Of a stretch of 44,286 nucleotides of DNA, positions 24,909 through 33,723 are shown piece by piece. Position 1 is the first letter of the stretch, and every line of letters starts with the position of its first letter. Source of the DNA: Microbacteriaceae bacterium (GTDB taxonomy: Bacteria; Actinomycetota; Actinomycetes; Actinomycetales; Microbacteriaceae); contig JAODMW010000127.1 of the NCBI GenBank assembly GCA_025464815.1, forward strand, positions 1-44,286, written 5' to 3'. The position numbers were made by a program, and so were the translations under genes. Below the pieces are notes generated by a model, which saw nothing but the letters and a program-made list of their open reading frames with translations, was not told where the DNA came from and did not search any database.

Positions 24909-25589
24909 TCAGGACTCGTGCGCGATCCAGGCCATTGCCTGGCGCACAAGCCTTTGGAAAGATGGTTCGCCCCACGAACGGAAGTCGTGGCCGAGCGCGA
25001 GGTAGACGACGCGGCCTTCACCCACCTCCCGCGTGTAGAGCACGGGAATGATCTCGCCGTCCGCACGGTGACGCTGAGCGAGGACCTGAATGTCATCGTC
25101 GGCGAGCTCGAACTCGTAGTACTCGTCGAAAAGCTCGAAGTCCGTGACCCCGGCCGTGATCGGATGCTCCGCCACGATCTCGATAGTGTGACGGCCCTGG
25201 TGGTGGCCGGGACCGTGGGAAAGGTAGCGGTTGCCCAGGAGCTCGAAGAAGGTGCGAAAACTGCCAGGTGCGTCCGGACCTACGTCTCCCATGACGTTCG
25301 AGCAGTGGATGGCGAGGAGCCCACGACCCTCGTGGACCCACTTGCCCAGTTCGAGCTGCTGGGCCGGCGAGAACTCGCCGCCGGCTTTGTACAGCACGAA
25401 GATGTCCTGCGATGAAGTGGTCTTGAACGGTTCGACGAACCGCTGCATTCCTGCGGCCTGACGGGTCACGAAACCGGCTTCGCCTGCGAGCTTCGTGAAA
25501 TACGGGGCGGCCGACAGGAGGTCGTGGTCGACGTCGTCGCCCGCCACGATGATCATTGCCCTCTTGGACGTGGACTGTGCTTCGGTCAT
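24909..25589 (-). CDS. ThuA-domain protein (trehalose-utilisation type)
   Basis: This 226-residue ThuA-like protein has a class-I glutamine-amidotransferase-like fold, with the family motifs LLAIHCSN, YLSHGPGHHQGRHTIEI, HPITAGVTDFELFDEYYEF and GRVVYLALGHDFRSW. ThuA and its partner ThuB (Gfo/Idh) take part in 3-keto-disaccharide metabolism in rhizobia, so its presence supports a keto-glycoside route here. Asp, His and Glu residues suitable for metal binding are conserved in the motifs above. The start is ATG with a weak ribosome site (AGG 9 bases upstream), overlapped by TTGGTACC. It follows the binding-protein gene after a strong stem-loop. Confidence 0.87.
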   Translation of the reverse strand: MTEAQSTSKRAMIIVAGDDVDHDLLSAAPYFTKLAGEAGFVTRQAAGMQRFVEPFKTTSSQDIFVLYKAGGEFSPAQQLELGKWVHEGRGLLAIHCSNVMGDVGPDAPGSFRTFFELLGNRYLSHGPGHHQGRHTIEIVAEHPITAGVTDFELFDEYYEFELADDDIQVLAQRHRADGEIIPVLYTREVGEGRVVYLALGHDFRSWGEPSFQRLVRQAMAWIAHES

Positions 25590-25625
25590 GGTTGGTACCT
25601 GTCTCAGTGAGAATTCGCCTGGGAT

Positions 25626-25661
25626 CGGGGGTCGCCGCCGAGCGATGGCTGGCGACCCCCG
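25626..25661 (-). terminator. Stem-loop after the substrate-binding protein gene
   Basis: CGGGGGTCGCC and GGCGACCCCCG are perfect 11-bp arms around a 14-base loop, starting 16 bases after the binding-protein stop. There is no T tract. It may partly terminate transcription or protect the 3' end of the binding-protein message, which would make that protein more abundant than the downstream enzymes. Confidence 0.6.
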
Positions 25662-25676
25662 AGTGGTGTGGTTCGG

Positions 25677-27326
25677 CTACTTGCCGGTCGGCTTGAGCTG
25701 CAGAGCGACGACCGGGTTCGGGTCACCTCTCCAATACGGGTTGGCATCGGTCGGGAAACCGGTGACCTTGGTGTCGTTCCAATCCGCGTATGCCTGGTAG
25801 TAGCTCAGGATGAGCCACGGCTGGCCTTCGACGAAGCGACCCTCGAGACCCTCGATCGCAGCATTGCGCTGGTCATCGGTGGTGGCGTTCTCGTAGTCGG
25901 CGAAGAATTGTGCCGTCTGCGGGTCGTTCCAGCGCTCGATGTTCTGTTTGGTCTGGTCGACCGTGCCGACGGGCACGGAGTACTTCGGGTTCATCCAGGC
26001 GTTGTACAGGCCGTAGACGGTCGTGTACTCGTCGATCGGGTAACCGATCGTCGCGTCGTAGTCGCCCTTGCTCGTGAGCGGGTCGATCGCGTCGACGGAG
26101 ACTCCGTTGACCTCGACCTTCATGCCGACATCCTTCAGGTTGGCCTGGATGATCTGTGCGGCTGCGACCTGCTCCGTATAAGCGGATGGGATCGTGATCG
26201 TGAATCCGAGCGTCTTGCCACCCTTCGCGTAGTAGCCGTCGGAACCGAGGGTGTATCCCTCGCCTTCGATCAGCTTCTTCGCGCCAGCGACATCGTGCTT
26301 GTACGTCACATCCTTGTACTTGTCCGCGATGGCGTTCTCGAACAGCGGCATCGGCAGACCGGCCGCACTCGTCGCAGCCGGCCGATTAGCCGAATCTGCA
26401 ACCTGCTTGCGGTTGATGCCGAGGCTGGTAGCCTGCCGAATCGCCAGGTTGTCGAACGGTGCCGCGGCATTGTTGGTGATGAGGCCATCGGAACCGATAA
26501 CCGGCCAGAAATGCTTGAATTGCGGTCCCTTGGCCGTGAACGTCTGGTCGATGTTGGCTATGTATGCACTCGACCAGTCGACATCACCCTGCAGCAGTGC
26601 CGAGGCGATCGCCGAGTTGTCCTTGTACCCGATGACTCGGAGGCCGCCGATCTCCGGCTTGCCCTTCTGCCAGTAGTCGTTGTTCTTGAGGATCGTGTAG
26701 CTCTGCGGGCTGAACGACGACTTGTCGAACACGAACGGGCCTGTGCCGACCGGGTTTGGGTCGTTGTACTTGGTCAGGTCGCCCTTCGTCGAATAGATGT
26801 GCTGTGGAACGATCTCCGTGTTCGCCGTCTTAGGGAAGGACGGGCGACCGTTGCCGGCGAATGTCATGACGACGGTGAAATCCCCGTCGGCTTTGACGGA
26901 ATCGAATTCCAGGCCATTGAGGTTCAACGCCGGATTGTCCTTGAGCATCTGATAGGTGTAGACGACGTCGGCGCTCGTGAACGGCTTGCCGTCGGACCAC
27001 TTGACACCCTCACGCAAGTGGAAGGTCAGGGTCTTGGAATCCGCTGACCAGTCCCACTTGGTGGCGAGCCACGGCTTGTAGTCCTCCGACTTGATTTTGT
27101 TGACCTGGACGAGAGGTTCGTAGATCATGAACCTGTTCGCCTGGGTGCCGCTGGTCGGGAGGTAGGGGTTGAAGACATCCTGGAAGTCGCCACCGGTAAT
27201 GGCGGTGTTGAGGATCAGCCCCTTGGAGTCCGAAGACACCGAGGTCGAGCAGGCCGCCATGGTGGCAGCTAGTGCAATTGAAATCGCCGCGGCGATCGCA
27301 ACTCGCACTGTTCTCTTGCGCAACAT
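25677..27326 (-). CDS. ABC transporter substrate-binding lipoprotein, family 5 (DppA/OppA-like)
   Basis: This 549-residue protein has a lipoprotein signal: basic MLRKRTVR, a hydrophobic stretch and a lipobox ending MAAC, with Cys near residue 25. Family-5 hallmarks follow: YEPLV, LREGVKWSDGKPFTSADVVYTYQ, GTGPFVF and IRQATSLGINRKQ. Family 5 binds peptides, nickel and, in many actinobacteria and thermophiles, oligosaccharides or glycosides. The all-catabolic sugar context favours a carbohydrate ligand. The start at ATG 27326 has AAGGAA about 9 bases upstream; the track start at 27458 is not supported. It is encoded after both ATPases, in the same direction. Confidence 0.93.
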   Translation of the reverse strand: MLRKRTVRVAIAAAISIALAATMAACSTSVSSDSKGLILNTAITGGDFQDVFNPYLPTSGTQANRFMIYEPLVQVNKIKSEDYKPWLATKWDWSADSKTLTFHLREGVKWSDGKPFTSADVVYTYQMLKDNPALNLNGLEFDSVKADGDFTVVMTFAGNGRPSFPKTANTEIVPQHIYSTKGDLTKYNDPNPVGTGPFVFDKSSFSPQSYTILKNNDYWQKGKPEIGGLRVIGYKDNSAIASALLQGDVDWSSAYIANIDQTFTAKGPQFKHFWPVIGSDGLITNNAAAPFDNLAIRQATSLGINRKQVADSANRPAATSAAGLPMPLFENAIADKYKDVTYKHDVAGAKKLIEGEGYTLGSDGYYAKGGKTLGFTITIPSAYTEQVAAAQIIQANLKDVGMKVEVNGVSVDAIDPLTSKGDYDATIGYPIDEYTTVYGLYNAWMNPKYSVPVGTVDQTKQNIERWNDPQTAQFFADYENATTDDQRNAAIEGLEGRFVEGQPWLILSYYQAYADWNDTKVTGFPTDANPYWRGDPNPVVALQLKPTGK

Positions 27327-27391
27327 GAGAGAATTCCTTTCAGTACATGTGATCGAGTAATGGATTCGTAGGTAGTGCTGTGTTCGTGGTG

Positions 27392-28474
27392 CTATTCCTC
27401 CTTCGGGAACATGGGCGTTGCGGCTGCACCTGACTCGTGCAGCCAGCAGCGCGCCCAATGACCGTCACCAAGATCGAACTTGGGCGGAGCTTCTGTGTGG
27501 CACTTCTCCATTGCGAATGGGCACCGGGGATGGAAGCGGCAACCTGCGGGGGGATCGATGAGGCTCGGGGGCTGGCCGATGTCCTTGATGCGTTCAACGC
27601 TCTCGTCGCGGTCCGGGTCGGGTGCAGACGCGATGAGCAGCTGGGTGTACGGATGTCCGGCCTGCTGCGTCACTGCCTCCGCCGGTCCGCCCTCGATGAG
27701 CTCGCCCGCATACATGACTGTCGCCGTCGTAGCGAAGTACCGCGCCGACGCGATGTCGTGGGTGATATAGAGCAGCGCGAGATTGCGCTCGGTCGCGAGC
27801 TTCTCCAGCAGGTTCAGGATGCCCAGACGAATCGATACATCGAGCATCGACACCGGCTCATCCGCCAGCAGCACGGAGGGATTCGCGGCGAGCGCGCGCG
27901 CGATGGAGATACGCTGCCGCTGCCCCCCTGACAGTTCATGTGGATATTTCTCTGAGAACTGGTTCGCCGGCGCGAGGTTCACCTCTTTCAGAACCTCGGC
28001 CATACGGTCGTCGATTGCCTTGAGCCCCAGCGAGGGATTGTGGATGCGTAGAACGCGCCGCAAGTGGTACGCGATGGTGTGCACCGGGTTGAAGGAGCCG
28101 AACGGATCCTGGAGGATCAGCTGCACCTGTCCGACGTACGTGCGAAATGCCTTGCCATGTTTAACGTGCACCGGTTTGCCGTAGAGCGCGATCTCGCCGC
28201 TCGTGGGGACGTAGAGCTGCGCGAGCAGGCGGGCGACAGTCGATTTGCCGGAGCCTGATTCACCGATGATCGCCGTGACCTGGCCCGCGTAGAGCTCGAG
28301 GTCGACGTTCTCGACCGCGTGCACGACCTTCTTCGGGCCGCGACCCAAGAACCGACGGCGGACGGGAAAGTGCTTGGTGAGGCCGCGTACCTTGAGTACG
28401 GGCTCATTACTCGGCCACGCCTCGACCGTCATGTCCGCACCGACGTTCGTGATGCGACTGTTCTCGGTGGTCAT
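27392..28474 (-). CDS. Dpp/Opp-type ABC transporter ATPase (DppF-like)
   Basis: The ATPase is 360 residues from the ATG at 28474 (MTTENSRITNV). Walker A is GESGSGKST, the signature is LSGGQRQRISIARAL, Walker B is VLLADEPVSMLD, and the H-loop is YITHD. The C-terminal oligopeptide-transporter segment CRFHPRCPFAMEKCH supplies the cysteines of the Fe-S or metal-like cluster seen in this subfamily. The start overlaps the stop of the fused permease-ATPase (ATGA). It pairs with that protein's ATPase half to energise import. Confidence 0.95.
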   Translation of the reverse strand: MTTENSRITNVGADMTVEAWPSNEPVLKVRGLTKHFPVRRRFLGRGPKKVVHAVENVDLELYAGQVTAIIGESGSGKSTVARLLAQLYVPTSGEIALYGKPVHVKHGKAFRTYVGQVQLILQDPFGSFNPVHTIAYHLRRVLRIHNPSLGLKAIDDRMAEVLKEVNLAPANQFSEKYPHELSGGQRQRISIARALAANPSVLLADEPVSMLDVSIRLGILNLLEKLATERNLALLYITHDIASARYFATTATVMYAGELIEGGPAEAVTQQAGHPYTQLLIASAPDPDRDESVERIKDIGQPPSLIDPPAGCRFHPRCPFAMEKCHTEAPPKFDLGDGHWARCWLHESGAAATPMFPKEE

Positions 28475-30537
28475 TTGGCGACTCCTTCGGCGAGCGCGGG
28501 AACCCGTGTGAGCTCCGGGTCGTACAGGTGGCAGGAGACGCTGCGCAGTTCGTTCGCGCTCGGGACCTCGACAGTAGGCAGGGGCAGCAGTACCGGCTCG
28601 ATGGTCGCGCAGGCATCGAAGGCGTGCGGGCATCTGGTGCGGAACGGGCATCCGCTGGGCAGCGAGCGCAGGTCGGGCGGCGCGCCGACGATTCCGGTGA
28701 GCACTTTTTTAGGCCCCGACAGGGTCGGGAACGATCCCAGCAGTCCCTGGCTGTACGGATGCTTCGGATTGCGGTAGAACTCCTGCGCCGATCCGACCTC
28801 CACGATTCGACCCGCGTACATGATCGCGATCTCGTCGGAGAGTTCGATGAGCATCGACAGGTCGTGCGTGATGAAGATCACGGAGAAACCGAGGCGATCC
28901 TTGAGCTCCATGATCTTCTCTACGATCTGGCGCTGGATGACCACGTCGAGGGCAGTCGTCGGCTCGTCCATGACGATGATCTCCGGATCGAGTGCGAGGG
29001 CGATGGCGATCATCACACGCTGGCGCATGCCGCCGGAGAGTTCGTGCGGATAGGCCGAAACCCTATCGATGGAAATGCCGACGAGACCCATCAGTTCGCG
29101 CACCCGGTCAGATCTGCCCTGGGCATCCATGTCGGGCCTGTGCGCGGCGATCGCGTCCTCGATCTGCGCACCGACGCGCAGGATCGGGTTGAGCGCGTTC
29201 ATCGCGGACTGGAAGACGATCGACAACTCTTCCCACCGGAAGTCGGTGAGTTCCCGGTCCGTGAGCTTCAGGATGTCCACCGTCGATCCGTCGCGGTTCG
29301 TGTAGATCAGCTCGCCACCGGTGATCTCGGCGGGCGGCCGGTGCAGCCGGGTGATCGCGTAGGCAAGCGTCGACTTGCCGGAGCCCGACTCCCCCGCGAT
29401 GCCCAGCACCTGGCCGCGGCGCAGGGTGAGTGAGACGTCGTCGACGGCGTGCACCGGAGCAGAGGCGCTCGTGTAGTCGACCGTGAGGTTCTTCACCTCG
29501 AGGATGACGTCCCCTCTGGTGAACGAACCGAGGCCGCCGGTGCGCCGCGCCTGACGGCGAGGGCCCCTAATGGGCTGTTTCGGTGCCTGCAGCCGAGTGA
29601 GCGCCTTCTTGGCGCCCTTCTTCGTCGCGATGCCGGCAAGACGGAGCCGCGGGTTGATGAACTCGTCTATGCCGAAGTTGATGAGAGAAAGCGCCGTGCC
29701 GAGCAGGGCGATACAGAGTCCCGGTGGCACGAACCACCACCAGGCTCCGAAGCTGAGGGCCGAGCTGTTCTGTGCCCAGTAGAGGATGCCGCCCCACGAC
29801 CACTCCGTTACATCTGTCAATCCCAGGAAGGCCAGCGACGCCTGAGTGAGGATGGCACCGATGACCGTGGACAGGAACGTCGCGGCGACGATCGCCGTCT
29901 GGTTCGGCAGGATCTCGCGGAAGATGATCCGGAAGGTGCTCTCACCCGTCGCTCGCGCGGCTTCGACGAAGTCACGTTTTCGCAGCGAGAGCGTTTGCGC
30001 GCGGAGCACCCGTGCACCCCAAGCCCACGCGGTTATCGAGATCACTATCGTGATCGACAGCGAACCGGTCGACGGCAGCGCCCCGGCGAGGATGACGACG
30101 AGGGGCAGCGTGGGAATCACGAGGAAGATGTTCGAAACGAGCGAGAGCAGTTCGTCGGGAATCCCGCCGAGGTAGCCGGCAGCAAGGCCGATGATGAGCG
30201 ACAGGAGCGTCGCGAGCACAGCGGCGACGAAGCCGACGAGCATCGAGATGCGCGCGCCGACTACCATCTGGGCGAAGATGTCCTGCCCGGTATGCGTCGT
30301 GCCGAGCAGGTGCTTCGCCGACGGCGGCAGCAGGACGTTGAAGCTCACGGCCGATGGGTCGGTCGTGACGAGCAGCGGGCCGAAGATGGCGACCAGGGCG
30401 AAGAAGACGACGATCACTATGCCGACGATCGTCTTGGGCGAACGGAAGCCGCTGATCCAGGCGAACTTGGCACCCTTGCCGCGCGCGGCGGTTTCCGACG
30501 GGTCTACGTCAACTTCGGCGAGCGTCGTGGTCGACAT
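28471..30537 (-). CDS. Fused ABC permease (DppC-like) and ATPase (DppD-like)
   Basis: A single 688-residue reading frame joins two usually separate subunits. Residues 1 to about 310 are a DppC-type permease with an N-terminal extension, six hydrophobic segments and the coupling-helix region DFVEAARATGESTFRIIFREILPN. A basic linker (KKGAKKALTRLQAPKQPIRGPRRQARR) follows. From about 345 there is a complete ATPase: Walker A GESGSGKST, signature LSGGMRQRVMIAIAL, Walker B IIVMDEPTTALD, H-loop FITHD and C-terminal CPFRTRCPHAFDAC. No frameshift is needed, so the fusion is genuine; similar fusions are annotated in other actinobacteria. It directly abuts the DppB-like stop. Confidence 0.95.
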   Translation of the reverse strand: MSTTTLAEVDVDPSETAARGKGAKFAWISGFRSPKTIVGIVIVVFFALVAIFGPLLVTTDPSAVSFNVLLPPSAKHLLGTTHTGQDIFAQMVVGARISMLVGFVAAVLATLLSLIIGLAAGYLGGIPDELLSLVSNIFLVIPTLPLVVILAGALPSTGSLSITIVISITAWAWGARVLRAQTLSLRKRDFVEAARATGESTFRIIFREILPNQTAIVAATFLSTVIGAILTQASLAFLGLTDVTEWSWGGILYWAQNSSALSFGAWWWFVPPGLCIALLGTALSLINFGIDEFINPRLRLAGIATKKGAKKALTRLQAPKQPIRGPRRQARRTGGLGSFTRGDVILEVKNLTVDYTSASAPVHAVDDVSLTLRRGQVLGIAGESGSGKSTLAYAITRLHRPPAEITGGELIYTNRDGSTVDILKLTDRELTDFRWEELSIVFQSAMNALNPILRVGAQIEDAIAAHRPDMDAQGRSDRVRELMGLVGISIDRVSAYPHELSGGMRQRVMIAIALALDPEIIVMDEPTTALDVVIQRQIVEKIMELKDRLGFSVIFITHDLSMLIELSDEIAIMYAGRIVEVGSAQEFYRNPKHPYSQGLLGSFPTLSGPKKVLTGIVGAPPDLRSLPSGCPFRTRCPHAFDACATIEPVLLPLPTVEVPSANELRSVSCHLYDPELTRVPALAEGVAK

Positions 30538-31515
30538 CTAGGCCTCCTGCCTGGTGCGAGGATCGAGAATCACGTAGAGAAAATCCGCCACGAGATTGGC
30601 CGCGAGAACGGCGATGGTGATGATGAAGAAGATGCCCTGCATCAGCGGGTAGTCCTGCCCCTGCACCGCCTGGAACAGCGCGTACCCGATGCCGGGATAG
30701 TTGAAGACCACCTCGGTGATGATCGAACCGCCGACGATGAATCCCAGTGACAGCGCGAAGCCGGCGAGGGACGGCAGGAGGGCATTGCGACCTGCATAGG
30801 TAGTGAGTACTCGGCGTTTGGAGAGTCCCTTCGCTTGCGCGAGGAGCACGTAGTCCTCGGACAGCGTGGTGATCATCATGTTGCGCATGCCGAGCAGCCA
30901 ATAGCCAATCGAAGAAACGATGATCGCGAGAGAGGGGAGGATTGCGTGCTGCACGACACTGCCGACGAACTCGGGACTCCAGCCCGGCTGGATACCGGGG
31001 GTGTATCCACCGGAGAGCGGAAACCAGTGGAGTTGCAGCGCGAAGATGTAGACCACGATGAGGCCGAACCAGAAGTAGGGAATCGAGGTGAGGAAAGTTG
31101 TGACCGGGATGAAGCTGTCGACCCAGGTTCCGCGCTTCCAGCCGACCAGAGCTCCGAGGGCGGTGCCGATGACGAAACTCAGGACGGTGCAGACGCCGAT
31201 GAGGCCGAGGGTCCAAGGGAGTCCCTGCCCGATGATGGTCGTGACCGGCGTCGGATAGCTCGTGAAAGAGACACCGAAGTCGCCGTGGAACAGCCGGTTC
31301 CAGTAGTCGACGTACTGCACCCAGATGTTGTCGCTCGTCTGGCCGAACAGTTTGCGGAGCGCGAAGACCGCGTTCGGGCCCAGCTGGCCGTGAAACCGCG
31401 CGAGCATCCGCGAGACCGGGTCGCCCGGTATCAGGCGCGGAAGCAGGAAGTTCAACGTGATGGCGGCCCAGGCGGTGATGAGGTAGAAGAGCCCCCGTCG
31501 CAGAAAAGCCTTCAT
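30538..31515 (-). CDS. Dpp/Opp-type ABC transporter permease (DppB-like)
   Basis: This 325-residue permease has an N-terminal helix (LITAWAAITLNFLLPRLIPGDP, the typical DppB start), a periplasmic segment, and five more helices. The coupling motif is EDYVLLAQAKGLSKRRVLTTYAGRNALLPS, and the C-terminal segment QGIFFIITIAVLAANLVADFLYVILDPRTR is a DppB hallmark. The ATG is preceded by GAGGAAAGAAT. It lies 30 bp after the Gfo/Idh gene, within the same operon, and its stop codon is immediately followed by the ATG of the fused permease-ATPase. Confidence 0.95.
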   Translation of the reverse strand: MKAFLRRGLFYLITAWAAITLNFLLPRLIPGDPVSRMLARFHGQLGPNAVFALRKLFGQTSDNIWVQYVDYWNRLFHGDFGVSFTSYPTPVTTIIGQGLPWTLGLIGVCTVLSFVIGTALGALVGWKRGTWVDSFIPVTTFLTSIPYFWFGLIVVYIFALQLHWFPLSGGYTPGIQPGWSPEFVGSVVQHAILPSLAIIVSSIGYWLLGMRNMMITTLSEDYVLLAQAKGLSKRRVLTTYAGRNALLPSLAGFALSLGFIVGGSIITEVVFNYPGIGYALFQAVQGQDYPLMQGIFFIITIAVLAANLVADFLYVILDPRTRQEA

Positions 31516-31545
31516 ATTCTTTCCTCAGTCGTCATCATCCGCATT

Positions 31546-32616
31546 TCAATAGGTTCCAAAGCTCTCGCCCTGTGGCATCCAGTACCCGAATTCGAGGCCG
31601 CGGAGCAGGGCATTGTCCGTCACCTCGAGGGGTAGCCGCACCGAGCCACGGCGAGCGCTGCTCTCGTAGGTGGAGAAGATCAGCTCTGCTGCAGCCAGCC
31701 CGTGTGAGCTGTCGAGGCGCGGCGTGGCGCCGGTCTCGAGTGCCATCACCAGATCGTCGATCGCATCCGCCGTACCCTGGATGATCGTTGCATCAACGCC
31801 GCCCATCTCCACCCGAAACTTCTCGTGCACTCTCGTGCCGATGCTCTGGCTGCTGCCGTCGAAGCCCCGGACAAGCGCGTTTCCGCCGGCGATCTCCACG
31901 CGCCCCCTCGTGCCATGGAGGACGATGCCGTTGTTGCCGAGGATGGCAAGCTGGTGCGGCCCGCGGCCAGTGAAAACGGTCGCGTTGACGCCGTTCGACC
32001 AGTGCAACTGTGTGACAGAACCGGTCTCCGCGAGAGCGCCGTAGATGTGGCGCCGCTCGTCCACGTCGATCTGGCCGAACACGGTTTCTGGTTTTACGTC
32101 GTTCATAAAGAACAGCAGCAGGTCGAGGATGTGCGAACCCCAGTCGAACAGGTTGGCGCAATATCCCTCGAGCGAGACCACATCGCCGATCGCACCCGAG
32201 TCGACGGCCGCTTTCGTGTCGCGATACAGGGTCTCGAAACGTCGCTGGTGGTTGATCGTCAGCAACACGCCGTGGTCGCGGGCGTAGTCGTGCATCTCTT
32301 TCGCCTCGCCATAGCTGAGCGCCATCGGTTTCTCGCAATGGATTGCCCGGACACCGGAGTCGACAGCGTGAATCACGATTTCCCTGTGCAGCATCGGTGG
32401 AGTGCACACACTCAGGATGTCGACGCTCTCGTTGTCGAGGAGTTGGCGGTAGCCGGAGTACGCCGACGCCCCGAACTCGGTCGCTACCGTGTCCGCATGC
32501 TCGCGGTCGACATCCGCAACCGCGACGATCGCGACGTCATGCCGTTGCTTGTAGCCGTTGAGGTGAACACGCCCTTGCGCGCCCACCGCGATTACCGCTG
32601 CGGTATAGGCCGACAT
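31546..32616 (-). CDS. Gfo/Idh/MocA-family oxidoreductase (second of three)
   Basis: This 356-residue protein starts at ATG 32616, with GGAAGGAAG directly upstream; the track start at 32895 is a shadow extension. The N-terminal nucleotide site reads AVIAVGAQGRVHLNGY (GxxGR rather than the common GxGxxG), followed by HCEKPMAL and the catalytic segment FDWGSHILDLLLFFM, which keeps the Asp and His. It is the first gene of the importer operon, divergent from the MDR dehydrogenase, with operator-like site B in its promoter. Probably it oxidises the imported glycoside or a derivative (inference). Confidence 0.9.
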   Translation of the reverse strand: MSAYTAAVIAVGAQGRVHLNGYKQRHDVAIVAVADVDREHADTVATEFGASAYSGYRQLLDNESVDILSVCTPPMLHREIVIHAVDSGVRAIHCEKPMALSYGEAKEMHDYARDHGVLLTINHQRRFETLYRDTKAAVDSGAIGDVVSLEGYCANLFDWGSHILDLLLFFMNDVKPETVFGQIDVDERRHIYGALAETGSVTQLHWSNGVNATVFTGRGPHQLAILGNNGIVLHGTRGRVEIAGGNALVRGFDGSSQSIGTRVHEKFRVEMGGVDATIIQGTADAIDDLVMALETGATPRLDSSHGLAAAELIFSTYESSARRGSVRLPLEVTDNALLRGLEFGYWMPQGESFGTY

Positions 32617-32663
32617 CGCTTCCTTCCGATAGTCCAGGCGGGAAACCCTAGACCTTAGTAACT

Positions 32664-32677
32664 CCACTGTGTACCAA
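32664..32677. promoter_or_regulatory. Operator-like site B (divergent Gfo/Idh - MDR promoter)
   Basis: CCACTGTGTACCAA, or TTGGTACACAGTGG on the minus strand, is 48 bases before the Gfo/Idh start and within the 154-bp divergent gap that also feeds the MDR gene. It matches site A at 12 of 14 positions and site C (35916-35929) at 11 of 14. A TACTAAGG -10-like sequence follows it on the minus strand; TTGACT at 32719 could be the -35 for the plus-strand gene. Confidence 0.6.
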
Positions 32678-32770
32678 TGCTTGCCAAGACAGTACGCTTT
32701 GTGTCTGAAGAAGACAAGTTGACTGACCAAAGTAAACTTACAGAGACCGAACAAAACCGCAAGGGACACC

Positions 32771-33715
32771 GTGAAAATCAGCCAGGTAGTCGCACCACGC
32801 CGATCGGAAATCGTCGAGATCGCAGAGCCGGTCGCCGGGAAGGGCCAGGTGCTCATCGATGTTCTCGCCTGCGGAGTGTGTGCCTCAGACCGCACGCCGT
32901 GGCGCGAACTCGGAACCGCGGAGAAGCCCGTAAGGCTCGGTCATGAGATGGTCGGGCGCATCGTCGCTCTCGGCTCGCCGGACTCTGGCTGGCGTCTCGG
33001 CGACGTCGTCACAGGACTCGGCAGCCCCGGCTTCGCTGAACGCGCCGTGCTCGAAGAGAACACCATCCTGCGCGTGCCAGAGGGCATCGACCCCGCCCTC
33101 GCTCTCGGTGAGCCGCTGGCCTGCCTCGAAGAGGCTCTGGGACGGTGCAACCTGCAAGCCGATGATCGGGTTGCCATCGTCGGCCTCGGCTTCATGGGCC
33201 TCGGCCTGGTGCAACTCGTACGTCGTCTCGCTCCCGCAATCCTGGTCGGAGTCGACCCGAGTCCTCATGCCCGTGCCCACGGACTGCGCAACGGCGCAGA
33301 CGAGGTCTACCACCCCGACGAGCTGCCGGCCGCGTACAACACCGACATCGGACGCCCCGGCGACCTGCGTATGGATCTCGTCCTGGAGGTGACAGGGGTG
33401 ACTCCAGGGCTCGAGGTCGCGGGTAGCCTCGTGCGCCCCTACGGCACTATGTGCATCGTCGGATACCACCACGCCGGCACCGCGAAGATCGATATGAATC
33501 TCTGGTACAAGGCGGTGACGATCGTCAACGGCTTCTCCCCGGATCGCCGTCGCACGATGCTCGCGATGGGCCGTGGGCTCGACCTCGTGGCCTCGCGGGC
33601 CTTTGACTACGGCACCCTCGTCACCCATCGGTTCGGACTCCACGAGGTCGACGCGGCATATGAGCTCATGGAGCACCCCAGCGCCGACTTCGTCAAGTCG
33701 GTCATCGTGCCATAA
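32771..33715 (+). CDS. Medium-chain (zinc) alcohol dehydrogenase
   Basis: This 314-residue MDR-superfamily enzyme has catalytic-zinc ligands in ACGVCASD, GHEMVG and LGEPLACLEEAL, and the Rossmann motif VAIVGLGFMGLGLVQL. The four-cysteine structural-zinc lobe of classical ADHs is missing, which explains the short length. It starts at GTG (VKISQVVAPRRSEIVEI) after AAGGGA. Members of this branch oxidise sugars, polyols or their keto derivatives. It is divergent from the importer operon, shares its operator region, and converges with the third Gfo/Idh gene 8 bases away. Confidence 0.88.
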   Translation: MKISQVVAPRRSEIVEIAEPVAGKGQVLIDVLACGVCASDRTPWRELGTAEKPVRLGHEMVGRIVALGSPDSGWRLGDVVTGLGSPGFAERAVLEENTILRVPEGIDPALALGEPLACLEEALGRCNLQADDRVAIVGLGFMGLGLVQLVRRLAPAILVGVDPSPHARAHGLRNGADEVYHPDELPAAYNTDIGRPGDLRMDLVLEVTGVTPGLEVAGSLVRPYGTMCIVGYHHAGTAKIDMNLWYKAVTIVNGFSPDRRRTMLAMGRGLDLVASRAFDYGTLVTHRFGLHEVDAAYELMEHPSADFVKSVIVP

Positions 33716-33723
33716 GGAAGCCT

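Noticed and set aside
25592-25599. TTGGTACC upstream of thuA and at 12314 as further members of the regulator motif
   Set aside because: Only the GTACCAA half matches; the rest of the 14-bp site is absent, so I do not add them to the regulon.
25668-27047. 459-codon plus-strand ORF opposite the substrate-binding protein
   Set aside because: Antisense shadow; no domain, while the minus strand encodes a clear family-5 lipoprotein.
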